A DNA stretch of 64,000 bases from Shimia_B sp039815465 (GTDB lineage Bacteria; Pseudomonadota; Alphaproteobacteria; Rhodobacterales; Rhodobacteraceae): NCBI GenBank assembly GCA_039815465.1, contig JBCBZG010000008.1, forward strand, positions 73,612 to 137,611, given 5' to 3'. The notes beneath the pieces were generated by a model. That model saw only the letters and a program-made list of their open reading frames with translations, did no database searches and was not told where the DNA came from. The position numbers and the translations under genes are program-made. Shown here in pieces: positions 1 through 7,053 of the stretch (positions are counted from its first letter, which is position 1; each line of letters starts with the position of its first letter).

Positions 1-69
1 CGCTTCGATGCAATCGCCCGCAAGAATACTGTCCAAAGGAAGCGCTGGAGCGCCCTCTGATTGCGTCAT
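1..69 (-). CDS. ccrM: Adenine-specific DNA methyltransferase, CcrM type (5' end only)
   Basis: Only the first 23 codons lie in the window; the gene runs off the left edge. The peptide starts MTQSEGAPALPLDSILAGDC, which matches the N-terminus of CcrM-type cell-cycle methyltransferases, where a leucine-rich lead-in and a GDC motif precede the DPPY catalytic motif. CcrM methylates adenine in GANTC and controls cell-cycle transcription in alphaproteobacteria (family knowledge). rnhB lies directly upstream on the same strand, the usual arrangement in Rhodobacteraceae. Three GANTC sites fill the 137 bp between the two genes, which fits self-regulation. The catalytic motif itself is outside the window. 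Confidence 0.72.
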   Translation of the reverse strand, partial: MTQSEGAPALPLDSILAGDCIEA

Positions 70-145
70 GTCTGTGCCTCGTTGCCGCGATGCGGCGTGT
101 CTGTCTGTGCGCCTCTGATGGGCGCTTATCTGCTGCGCTCAACAT

Positions 146-185
146 GAGTCAGACAGGATTCTCATGTCAAAAACTATTTTGAATC
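146..185. promoter_or_regulatory. Cluster of three GANTC methylation sites upstream of ccrM
   Basis: GAGTC (146-150), GATTC (157-161) and GAATC (181-185) lie within 40 bp between the rnhB stop and the ccrM start. A GTTAAC at 191-196 carries a TTAA half-site that could belong to a degenerate CtrA box; the second half-site is poor. In Caulobacter the ccrM promoter is CtrA-driven and contains GANTC sites; the same role here is inference. Confidence 0.55.
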
Positions 186-206
186 AAGGCGTTAACAAAA
201 AACTTG

Positions 207-818
207 TCACAAGATATTGTGGACGGGTTTGAACGATCTCCTATGGTGTGGGGTCACACCTAAATCTCGTAGCGCTGAAATGTGGCTTTTTGATGGATAG
301 CCGCGGTTTGTTTCCCAGCCGTAGCCGGGGTGGTGTTGCGCCAAGTCATCCATGATCTGATCGCGACAAAATTTGGCCACAATGGAGGCCGCCGCGATAG
401 ACAGCGCGCGGGCGTCGCCCTTGATAATGGGTTGCCCTGGGCAGGGGAGATCGCGGGGCAGCATGTTGCCGTCGATGAGCGCGAGGGCAGGTTTTTGCGG
501 AAGCGCCGCGATGGCGCGGACCATGGCGAGGTGGGAGGCGCGGAGGATGTTGATCTCGTCGATCTCCTCCACACTGGCGTGGGCGACGGACCATTGGGCG
601 CTGCGCTTGATGTCGTCAAAGAGCGCCGCGCGGCGTTTGGGGCTGAGCTTTTTGCTGTCGTTGAGGCCCGCGGGGATGTTCGTGGGGTCGAGGATGACGG
701 CCGCGGCAGTGACCGGGCCTGCGAGCGGGCCGCGACCGGCCTCGTCCACGCCTGCGACGGGGGTGAGCCCGCGTGTGAGGGCTGCGCGTTCGAGGGAGTA
801 GTCGGGGGTCGTAATCAT
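207..818 (-). CDS. rnhB: Ribonuclease HII
   Basis: Endonuclease that cuts RNA in RNA-DNA hybrids and removes misincorporated ribonucleotides. The N-terminal motif GVDEAGRGPLAGPV carries the metal-binding Asp and Glu; a second conserved segment, IKGDARALSIAAASIVAK, follows in the middle, and the C-terminal end HHRRSFKPV is typical. From the ATG at 818 the protein is 203 residues, the usual family length. A TTG start at 854 would add 12 residues with no ribosome binding site visible, so the ATG is preferred. It is probably co-transcribed with ccrM downstream. Confidence 0.93.
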   Translation of the reverse strand: MITTPDYSLERAALTRGLTPVAGVDEAGRGPLAGPVTAAAVILDPTNIPAGLNDSKKLSPKRRAALFDDIKRSAQWSVAHASVEEIDEINILRASHLAMVRAIAALPQKPALALIDGNMLPRDLPCPGQPIIKGDARALSIAAASIVAKFCRDQIMDDLAQHHPGYGWETNRGYPSKSHISALRDLGVTPHHRRSFKPVHNIL

Positions 819-866
819 AGGCGGGAGATGATCCGGGCGCGGCTCGACACTCAAGCTGAAAATGGC

Positions 867-922
867 GGAGGGGGCCCCTGGTTCGCGGGCCCCCTCCTGG
901 AGTGGTGGGGCAAAGCCCCACC
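867..922 (-). terminator. Two tandem perfect hairpins between genes
   Basis: First stem GGAGGGGGCCC (867-877) pairs exactly with 887-897 across a 9-nt loop. Second stem GGTGGGGC (904-911) pairs with 915-922 across an AAA loop. They sit just 3' of the secreted-protein gene (stop at 937) and before rnhB on the same strand, so they can terminate or stabilise the upstream message. There is no U-tract, so Rho-independent termination is not certain. Confidence 0.55.
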
Positions 923-936
923 CTACGGCGCAGCGG

Positions 937-1368
937 TTACCATTCGAACCCGGCGCGTTGCAGGCAGCGCAGGCCGTAGCCGCGGCGGGGACCGCGCACC
1001 GTTTCGAACCGGCGTTCGCAGCGCGCGGGGATTGCGGCGGTGGCGGTGTAGTGGCGCGTCACGCAGCGCTTGCCAAAGACGGTGCGCCGCTCACCGCTGG
1101 TCAGCTGATGTTGCACGATGCAGCCCACGGGCATCTTGGGCCGCACGGCGGCGCGTTCGCGGGGGCGGTGCGGCGTAGCGCGCGGGGGGGTGGTGACGGT
1201 ACGGGGGCGGGCATCGGACTCCACCGCCTCCTTAATCCCGTAGATCAGGAGCGCGCCAAAGAGCAGTTTGGCCAGGTCCTCGGACGTGTTGGCCTGGGCG
1301 GGTGTGGGCGGGACGGCCCCAAAGGCGAGCAATCCACAAAGCAGGGTGACGGCGCATTTCTTGAGCAT
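937..1368 (-). CDS. Secreted cysteine-containing protein, function unknown
   Basis: 143 residues. An N-terminal signal peptide (residues 1-26, MLKKCAVTLLCGLLAFGAVP then an Ala-rich cleavage region ending AQA) predicts export to the periplasm. After a short hydrophobic stretch (LLFGALLIYGI) and an Arg/Pro-rich linker, the C-terminal half holds four Cys (GCIVQHQL, KRCVTRHY, ARCERRFE, LRCLQRAG) spaced so that two disulfides are possible. AGGA-like bases precede the ATG. No enzyme motif was recognised. Tandem hairpins follow the stop. Confidence 0.75.
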   Translation of the reverse strand: MLKKCAVTLLCGLLAFGAVPPTPAQANTSEDLAKLLFGALLIYGIKEAVESDARPRTVTTPPRATPHRPRERAAVRPKMPVGCIVQHQLTSGERRTVFGKRCVTRHYTATAAIPARCERRFETVRGPRRGYGLRCLQRAGFEW

Positions 1369-1447
1369 GGTGCGTTCCTATTGTGATGCGCGGCGCCGGG
1401 ATGGGCCGTGCTGATAGGACCGGGATGGGGCACGGCGGGCGGGCCGC

Positions 1448-1503
1448 TCAATATCAGCGCGGCGCTATCGGTTAGCGGGGGCGCGCAGGGCGAAAGATAT
1501 TGA
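1448..1503. promoter_or_regulatory. Inverted repeat in a divergent intergenic region
   Basis: TCAATATC (1448-1455) and GATATTGA (1496-1503) form an exact 8-bp inverted repeat 40 bp apart, in the 167-bp gap between two divergent genes (starts 1368 and 1536). It could be a paired operator. No promoter boxes could be assigned with confidence. Confidence 0.25.
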
Positions 1504-1535
1504 ATAACAGCGCGGGCCGGGGCTAGCTGGTCGCC

Positions 1536-1817
1536 ATGACTTGGCGTGTCCTCATATGTTTTGCCCTCATGCTCACCGCTGGTGCGGCGCAGGCGGCGTG
1601 TTTTGCCGACTACAAAGCCAAGCGCGACGGGCCGCTCAGGCTGCATTACGGGGTGGCGGAGGTCACAGGGCCCTGTTCACCGGGCAACGCGCAGGCGGAG
1701 CTTGCGCCGCGGCTCGCGGCGGATGGCTGGACGCTTTTGTCCGTGGTATCGGTCTTTGACGCGTCGGAATTGACTGAGAAAGAAGAAAATGCAGGAGAGT
1801 TTTTCCTCCGCTACTGA
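1536..1817 (+). CDS. Small secreted protein, function unknown
   Basis: 93 residues with a clear signal peptide (MTWRVLICFALMLTAGAAQA, cleavage after AQA), so the mature protein is about 73 residues and periplasmic. Two Cys remain after cleavage (ACFADYK and GPCSPG), able to form one disulfide. The mature part carries no motif recognised here. Its 3' end overlaps the next gene by 29 bp in another frame, which suggests the two are co-transcribed and translationally linked. Confidence 0.72.
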   Translation: MTWRVLICFALMLTAGAAQAACFADYKAKRDGPLRLHYGVAEVTGPCSPGNAQAELAPRLAADGWTLLSVVSVFDASELTEKEENAGEFFLRY

Positions 1818-2490
1818 GACCCGGATCGCGGGCAACCGCACGCTGCTTTGGGGGATCGTCGCGATTGTGGGGCTGCTTGTGCTCGCGGGCGTGGCGCTTT
1901 TTTTCGCGCTGCCGGATGCCAATGCGTTTAACGCGCGGGTGGAGCGGGTGTTTGTCGAGAACGACCTGACGTCGGGCGCGGAGATCAAGCTGCTTGAAAT
2001 CCTCGCGCAGTCGGGCACCGCGTTCTCGGAGACGCTGGCGAGCTACCGGGTGGTGATCTTTGTGCTGCTCGTGTTTGCGACCGCGCTTTTGGTGGCGACG
2101 CTTGTGATCCTAGTGGCGCTGATCGCGCTCAACCGCCGGATGGAGGAGATCGAGCGGGTGGGCATTCAGGTCAGTTCGCTGATGATATCGCGGGACGAGA
2201 ATGTGGTCGTGCTCAACGATATGGAGTTCAAGCTGACGCCCGCAGCGATGGAGACGATGAGTGTCCTGGCCGAGGCGCGCATGGACGGCGATATGATGTC
2301 AGGTGCAGAGCTTGAGGCCGTGATTTCGGGGCGCAGTGCCGCCGATTGTGACGAGGCCGCGGGGGCCACGCGGATCAAGCGGCTCCGCGACGCGCTGGGC
2401 AATCAGATCGTCACGGAGCTTTTGATCAAAAACATCGCGCGCAAGGGCTACATGCTGGCCATCGACAAGCGCGCGATCAAGATGGTTTAG
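1789..2490 (+). CDS. Membrane-anchored winged-helix protein
   Basis: 233 residues. Two strongly hydrophobic helices at about 19-40 and 88-114 bracket a 47-residue loop that would face the periplasm. The C-terminal part (about 138-228) has the layout of an OmpR/PhoB-type winged helix: a beta lead-in (VVLNDMEFKLT), helices, then an IKRLRDALGNQI segment and a closing IARKGYML hairpin, as in the I-LR-KL ... GxGY signature. It may be a membrane-tethered DNA-binding regulator that senses an envelope signal, with an order (TM first, wHTH last) opposite to ToxR. The ATG follows an AGAAAGAAGA purine run and overlaps the preceding small secreted protein. DNA binding is inferred, not shown. Confidence 0.62.
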   Translation: MQESFSSATETRIAGNRTLLWGIVAIVGLLVLAGVALFFALPDANAFNARVERVFVENDLTSGAEIKLLEILAQSGTAFSETLASYRVVIFVLLVFATALLVATLVILVALIALNRRMEEIERVGIQVSSLMISRDENVVVLNDMEFKLTPAAMETMSVLAEARMDGDMMSGAELEAVISGRSAADCDEAAGATRIKRLRDALGNQIVTELLIKNIARKGYMLAIDKRAIKMV

Positions 2491-2807
2491 CGCGAAAAGC
2501 CCGACGTTGTAACGGTCCGGCAGTTCGACCCGTTCGGGTTGCATTCGATGGCCACGCGGCTCTGGGTGCGCGCGGCGCCGTTTTCAAACAGGTAGCCCGT
2601 GGGCGTCCCGCGCCCGGTGAGCGCGTAGTCGGTATTCGCAGAGGTCACGAGGTTCGTGTTCGACAAGCTGCTGAAGTAGATGACCCCCGCGCCGATCAGG
2701 GCCGCGCCGCCGATGGTCACGAGCAGGTCCTGGGATTGGGCGGGTTTGGCCGTGGCCATGGTCAGCGCCATGGCGGTGGCGGCAGCAGTCAACGTCAGCT
2801 TTTTCAT
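2487..2807 (-). CDS. Small secreted protein with glycine-rich hydrophobic segment
   Basis: 106 residues. Residues 1-25 form a signal peptide (MKKLTLTAAATAMALTMATA, then KPAQS). A hydrophobic stretch, LLVTIGGAALIGAGVIYF, follows at once, and the tail has two Cys (IECNPNGSNC) that could pair. A GGAG site lies 10 bases before the ATG. Its stop overlaps that of the convergent winged-helix gene in TTAG, so the two share their ends. Function unknown; it looks like a small cell-envelope protein. Confidence 0.7.
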   Translation of the reverse strand: MKKLTLTAAATAMALTMATAKPAQSQDLLVTIGGAALIGAGVIYFSSLSNTNLVTSANTDYALTGRGTPTGYLFENGAARTQSRVAIECNPNGSNCRTVTTSGFSR

Positions 2808-2924
2808 TACTCGTACTCCAGAGGTTTCGCAGAGAATCGCAAATTTTGGGGCGTATGTCCAAAGGTGATTTCGGGACGGGTTAGGAGGGGCGGCATCTGG
2901 TCGTCTGCGCCTGCCATTGGCCCC

Positions 2925-3782
2925 CTACCCGTCGTAATATTTCTGCCAGCGGCGCACGAGGCGGTAAAAGCCCGCCTCGCGGGCTGTTTCCATGAAGCGT
3001 GGCGCGGCGGGGTGGTTTTCTTCGTGCAGGAGGTGGCCCAGTTTGCGCACGTAGCGAAAGCTTTTCAGGCGCTGCGCGCGGTATGCGCGGCGGAGCTCTG
3101 GCGCGCTGCGCTTGAGCGTCAAAAGCCCAAAGAGCTCCTCTTGCAGGCGCATCCCCACGAGGGTTTGGATGCCAGCGTGCCCCGCGCCGTGGGTGAGCAG
3201 GCGCTGGCTGCCGCGGCGGCGGGGAAAGCGGCTTTCGTGTTTGGCGTCCTGGCGGTGGAGTGGGTCGAAGGCAAAGATGTACTCGCGCGCGTGGTCCATA
3301 TGGGTGCGCAGGTCATGGATCCAGGGGCCCATGGCCTCCCATTCCGCGTGAAAGCGGCGTTCAAAGCGGGCGGTGGCGGGGTCGATGGACACCTGGGGCG
3401 AGATCGCGACCGCGCGGACGGCGCCCAGCGCTTTGGCCCCCAGCACCGCGCCGTAGCCGCCCATGGAAAACCCGTAGGACACGGTGGGGCGGCGGCCGCC
3501 CACCGCGCGGTGCACGGCGGCCATGGCTGGAAAGAAGTCGGCGTTTTGGTGCCAGTCAGGCTTGGTGTGGGACACGCTGACATGGGCGATGCCGCGCTTG
3601 GCAAAGGACGCGGTGCCCCAGCCTTGGCCCGCGTCTCTTGGGTAGTCGAAAGGGCCGAAGACGACGACGACGGGGTCCGCGTCGGGTCGGGACAAGGGCG
3701 GGCCGTAGTAGACCAGCTTGAGGTGGGCGCTGTCGTAGAGCGTGAGCGGCGCCTCCCATTCCGTCGCGGCGCGCTGCGTCAC
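2925..3782 (-). CDS. Alpha/beta-hydrolase-like protein of the glycan island
   Basis: 285 residues, GTG start. A GFSMGG nucleophile-elbow motif at 104-109 (Ser106) follows a PTVSY strand, and an HGAGHAG segment near residue 200 may supply the catalytic His, so an alpha/beta-hydrolase fold is likely. The acidic residue of the triad was not identified. The substrate is unknown; the context of glycosyltransferases suggests deacylation or another step on a surface glycan. The GTG overlaps the stop of the upstream glycosyltransferase in GTGA, which indicates translational coupling. No signal peptide, so probably cytoplasmic. Confidence 0.6.
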   Translation of the reverse strand: MTQRAATEWEAPLTLYDSAHLKLVYYGPPLSRPDADPVVVVFGPFDYPRDAGQGWGTASFAKRGIAHVSVSHTKPDWHQNADFFPAMAAVHRAVGGRRPTVSYGFSMGGYGAVLGAKALGAVRAVAISPQVSIDPATARFERRFHAEWEAMGPWIHDLRTHMDHAREYIFAFDPLHRQDAKHESRFPRRRGSQRLLTHGAGHAGIQTLVGMRLQEELFGLLTLKRSAPELRRAYRAQRLKSFRYVRKLGHLLHEENHPAAPRFMETAREAGFYRLVRRWQKYYDG

Positions 3783-4678
3783 GTCTCTGACGCGTCCTTG
3801 GGGACGGGCATTTTGTCGATGCGGCGCACGCCGGTGAGGTCTTCGAGCATCTTTTTGGCGTAGCGCAGTTTGTCGACCTCTTTGAGGATGTCGATCTTGC
3901 GGTAGTGGAGCAGCTTGATGCTCTTATCCTCGGGCAGGGGTTTGCCGCGCAGGACGCCGCCCAGGATGTAGTGCTGTTCTTCGGGCAGGAGGTGCCAGTC
4001 GAGGCCCGCGGCACGGATGGCGGGCGGCAGGCTCATCTGGTCGAGATAGGGGCGCTTTTTGGGGACGTCGGCGCGGGCATCGATTTGACGCGCGAGCCGG
4101 TACCAGATTTGGGCAAAGCTTTCGCCGTGGGCGTTGCGGGGCCCCTCGGGAAAGACGATGAGCCCGGCGTTAAAGTAGGGCATCATCTTGCGCCGCCGCT
4201 GGCGCTGGAGCCATATCCGTTCTGTCGGTGGCTCCATCTCGCAGGCGGCGTAGATCGGGTCCCAGATGTCCTGCCCCGCCCAGTAGAGCGATGTGGCTGC
4301 GGCGACGGAGACGTGGCCGTCAAAGGCGATTTGGCTCACCGTGTTCTTGCCGACATAGACCATGTCGCTGTCCATGAAGGCCGAATAGGGCGTGTCGCGG
4401 GGTTCGAGTGCGGCCAGCAGTTTGTTGCCGTGGGGGTAGGGTTCGTCAAAGCGGCCTTCGGTTTCCATCGGGCGGATGTCGACGTCGAGCGCGTCGTAGA
4501 TGGCGAGCGCTTTGGGGTCCATTTTGTCCAGATTGGTAGCGGGGCAGTAGCCCACCAGCTTCACCGGCTCGTCAAACTGCGTGCGGATAGAGGCGGCGAG
4601 GTAGCAGCCCATGTTTTGGTATTTGGGCGGGTCGACGACGAAGAAAAAGGTGAGTTGCGCGTTCATGCTGCCTGCCAT
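3779..4678 (-). CDS. GT-A glycosyltransferase, GT8-like
   Basis: 299 residues. A DxD metal and nucleotide-sugar motif, DSD at 103-105 in YSAFMDSDMVYVG, follows a Rossmann-like first half (TFFFVVDPPKYQN), and a later FNAGLIVF segment is typical of GT8-type enzymes that describe an acceptor pocket. It is probably cytoplasmic and adds a hexose to a surface glycan. An ATG at 4666 would overlap the stop of the upstream gene in ATGA and gives a 295-residue protein; the 4678 start has a GGAGGG site only 2-3 bases away, so either is possible. Middle gene of a three-gene operon. Confidence 0.72.
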   Translation of the reverse strand: MAGSMNAQLTFFFVVDPPKYQNMGCYLAASIRTQFDEPVKLVGYCPATNLDKMDPKALAIYDALDVDIRPMETEGRFDEPYPHGNKLLAALEPRDTPYSAFMDSDMVYVGKNTVSQIAFDGHVSVAAATSLYWAGQDIWDPIYAACEMEPPTERIWLQRQRRRKMMPYFNAGLIVFPEGPRNAHGESFAQIWYRLARQIDARADVPKKRPYLDQMSLPPAIRAAGLDWHLLPEEQHYILGGVLRGKPLPEDKSIKLLHYRKIDILKEVDKLRYAKKMLEDLTGVRRIDKMPVPKDASET

Positions 4679-5778
4679 GACCGACCCTCCATCAGGCGGG
4701 CGGTTTCGGCCACGACGCCGTTGAGAGTGCGGCGGCGGATGCGCGGTTCACTGAGGTGCTGGCACAACTGGTTGGCGGCGGCGACCATGTCCTGGCATGC
4801 GTCTTGGTTGGCTTCGCACCAGGCAAAGTTCTCCTCCCAGTCAGACATATCGCGTTTCAGGGGCACGTAGTGTTTCCAGGGTTTGAAGTGGTGGGACGCG
4901 AAGCTTTCGTAGTCGGTGTCCATGACAAAGCCCAGGGAGCTGGAGTTCATGGTCCAGTAAAAGCTCGACCCAACATCGGCGCCCGGCAGGACAGCGAGGT
5001 ATTTGTAGCGGCATTGGTCGGTTTGGCTGAGCCCTGGGCGGCGGAACGGTTCGATCTGGGGAAGCGTGTCGATGGTGGGGTGGCTGAGCCCTGTGTAGCC
5101 CACATCGCAGCGCGGGTCGTCTTGGGTGACGGCGACAAAGCGGTGGCGGTCGATGGTGAGCATCGCGCGGGCCACGTCATCGTCACTGTATTTTCCGTCC
5201 AGTGCGTCGCGCAGGAGCGGCAGGATGCGGATCATCGCGCCCCGCCCGTGTTTGCCCAGCCGCGCCCAGCCCGCCGCCCCGCCCCGCCAGCAGAGCTTGG
5301 GCGTTTTGTCGGCCCAGGGGATGTCGCGCAGGATGTCAGGGCCCAGGAACCCATCGCTGCCCAGGTCGTGGTAACCTGGAAGCGGCCAGAGGATGCGGCC
5401 CGCAGGCTCGGCTTTCTTGCGGTTAAAGCAGAATGTGGGCGCGGCCACGCCATCGTCAGCCAGAAGCGATTTGGAGCGGTGGTCGGCCATATCCACGTAG
5501 AAGGAGAATTTGGGAGAACGGGCAAGGATCTCTCTTATCGTGCCCACGGCCTTTTGCCGGTTCACGCTGTGGCCGCGTTTGTGAAAGCGGCCCTCTGACA
5601 GCACCCAGCCGTTGAGCGGCATCACTGTCCCCTGCCCCGCGTCCCAGCCGATGGTCATGCCGGAGGCCGCGCGTTCGGCGCGGGCGATGGCGGCGGCGCT
5701 CAACCCCAGCTGCACGTTAGGCGGCTGGCCCACCTGGTGCTGGATCGATGTGGCAAGAAACCTGCTCGCTGACTTCAT
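4663..5778 (-). CDS. Glycosyltransferase family 90 (CAP10/LPS-modifying type)
   Basis: 371 residues from the ATG at 5778. The C-terminal half has the GT90 signature: a CWRGGAAG segment, then RYKYLAVLPG, SSFYWTMNSSS, FKPWKHYVPL and DWEENFAWC, as in bacterial LpsA and eukaryotic POGLUT1. Such enzymes transfer xylose or glucose from nucleotide sugars to glycans or LPS. A GTG at 5844 in frame would add 22 residues, but the extra stretch looks unlike the family. First gene of the leftward operon; its promoter must lie in the 128-bp gap shared with the divergent glycosyltransferase. Confidence 0.82.
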   Translation of the reverse strand: MKSASRFLATSIQHQVGQPPNVQLGLSAAAIARAERAASGMTIGWDAGQGTVMPLNGWVLSEGRFHKRGHSVNRQKAVGTIREILARSPKFSFYVDMADHRSKSLLADDGVAAPTFCFNRKKAEPAGRILWPLPGYHDLGSDGFLGPDILRDIPWADKTPKLCWRGGAAGWARLGKHGRGAMIRILPLLRDALDGKYSDDDVARAMLTIDRHRFVAVTQDDPRCDVGYTGLSHPTIDTLPQIEPFRRPGLSQTDQCRYKYLAVLPGADVGSSFYWTMNSSSLGFVMDTDYESFASHHFKPWKHYVPLKRDMSDWEENFAWCEANQDACQDMVAAANQLCQHLSEPRIRRRTLNGVVAETARLMEGRSWQAA

Positions 5779-5906
5779 GGGGTTGCCCTTGAATATAGCC
5801 CGGCCCCCGCGCGGATTGTTGCCAGGGAGTATAAATTCACCCACAACCCTATAGCAAATGATTAAGCCGCGCGGGCCTATCGTGGGGCAAAGAGGGGACG
5901 CAAGGA
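5779..5906. promoter_or_regulatory. Divergent promoter region between two glycosyltransferase genes
   Basis: 128 bp between divergent starts. The central part (about 5829-5866) is AT-rich against a GC-rich background and holds ATAAATTC and CTATAG, suitable for -10 elements on either strand. No confident -35/-10 pair was assigned. Confidence 0.35.
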
Positions 5907-6914
5907 ATGGCCATTCGGGGCGAGCATGTCGTGCTTTTGTCGGCCATGAGCAATGAGGGGCCCTATGTGCTCGAATGGCTCGCGCATCACTTTGCGCTGG
6001 GCTGTGATGAGCTGGTGATCGTCACGAACTCCAACACCGACAACACGGACCTGATCCTGGACCGGTTGGAGCGATTGATGCCGGAGCGCGTCAAGCATGT
6101 CCCGAACCCCAAGCAGATGTTTCCCGATCGCGGCAAGTGGCACATCATGGCGCTGCGCTATGCGGGCCTTATGGGCCGGGTGCGGGAGGCGGACTGGCTT
6201 TATGTCACCGATGCCGACGAGCTTTTGAACCTGCGCGGGGCGGATGCCACATTCGACGATTTCTTTGATGCCGCGGGGGAGGCGGATGCGGTCGCGTTCA
6301 CCTCCATCGCGTTCAACTCGAACGGGCGCGTGGCGCCGGAGCGTGGCCTTGTGTCGGAGCAGTTCACGGAGACTGCGTCAGATTTCGCCGCTGCGGAGGC
6401 GCGCAGCGAGGTGCAGCTGACGGCGGTGAAGTCGTTAATCCGCAACCGGATCGAGGGCGCGCGGCGGCCCCACCGGCCACAGACGCCGGAGTTTTCGAAG
6501 ACGGGGATGCGGTGGATCAATGGTTCGGGCCATGTGATGGGCCCCGAGTGGACCGACACCAACGACAAGGCGATGAACGGCTGGGGCTCGCGCGATTTTG
6601 GGCAGGTGAACCATTATTCGATCAAAAGCGCGGGGGAGTTTTTGCTCAAGGTCGACCGCGGGGACGCGGTCCATGCGGAGCGGCTGGGCGCGTCGGCGCA
6701 GTATTGGCGCTATGCTAACCGCAGCGGCGCGCGGGATACGAGCCTGGTGGGCCTGTCTCCATCGGCGCGGGCGCTTTATGACGGGTGGCTGGCGGACCCC
6801 AAGCTTGCCGCGCTCCATGCAGAGAGCTTTGAGAAGCGGGAGGCGCGGTTGGCGCAGATTGTGAAGACGCCGGAGGGGGAGCGCCTGGCGCGGGAGATTG
6901 GGTATTTTGGGTAA
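5907..6914 (+). CDS. Glycosyltransferase, Glyco_tranf_2_4 family
   Basis: 335 residues. The N-terminal segment NEGPYVLEWLAHHFALG followed by a TNSNTDNTD stretch is the family hallmark; a DAD motif at 102-104 (YVTDADELL) should bind the metal and nucleotide sugar. A conserved HYSIKSAGEF segment lies near residue 235. Acceptor unknown. The ATG follows a GCAAGGA site. It shares the same architecture with the N-terminal half of the gene at 7054-8802 and with the gene at 13381-14427, so the three are paralogues. It reads toward the fusion gene and is separated from it by a strong hairpin. Confidence 0.8.
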   Translation: MAIRGEHVVLLSAMSNEGPYVLEWLAHHFALGCDELVIVTNSNTDNTDLILDRLERLMPERVKHVPNPKQMFPDRGKWHIMALRYAGLMGRVREADWLYVTDADELLNLRGADATFDDFFDAAGEADAVAFTSIAFNSNGRVAPERGLVSEQFTETASDFAAAEARSEVQLTAVKSLIRNRIEGARRPHRPQTPEFSKTGMRWINGSGHVMGPEWTDTNDKAMNGWGSRDFGQVNHYSIKSAGEFLLKVDRGDAVHAERLGASAQYWRYANRSGARDTSLVGLSPSARALYDGWLADPKLAALHAESFEKREARLAQIVKTPEGERLAREIGYFG

Positions 6915-6943
6915 GTGCTGACGTGTTTCGGCTGGTGAGCTAA

Positions 6944-7023
6944 GGGCAGCCCCCGACCCTGGGTGGGGGTGGTAGCCCCCTCCCGGGGGGAGGGTCGGGG
7001 GCTGCCCGGTGTAACCACCGGGC
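6944..7023. repeat. Nested inverted-repeat element, possible bidirectional terminator
   Basis: GGGCAGCCCCCGACCCT (6944-6960) pairs perfectly with 6991-7007, and the 30 bases between form another stem (6961-6969 with 6976-6984, one mismatch). A further 8-bp hairpin (7004-7011 with 7016-7023) overlaps the end. It lies between convergent gene ends at 6914 and 7054. A related element is at 30615-30677. Confidence 0.65.
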
Positions 7024-7053
7024 GGGGTCCTTTGAGCGCAGTACCTAGGGAGA

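Noticed and set aside
819..854. TTG-started extension of RNase HII
   Set aside because: No ribosome binding site and the family start fits the ATG at 818.
6944..7023. CRISPR-like array
   Set aside because: Repeats are inverted and nested, not direct repeats with spacers; no cas gene is near.
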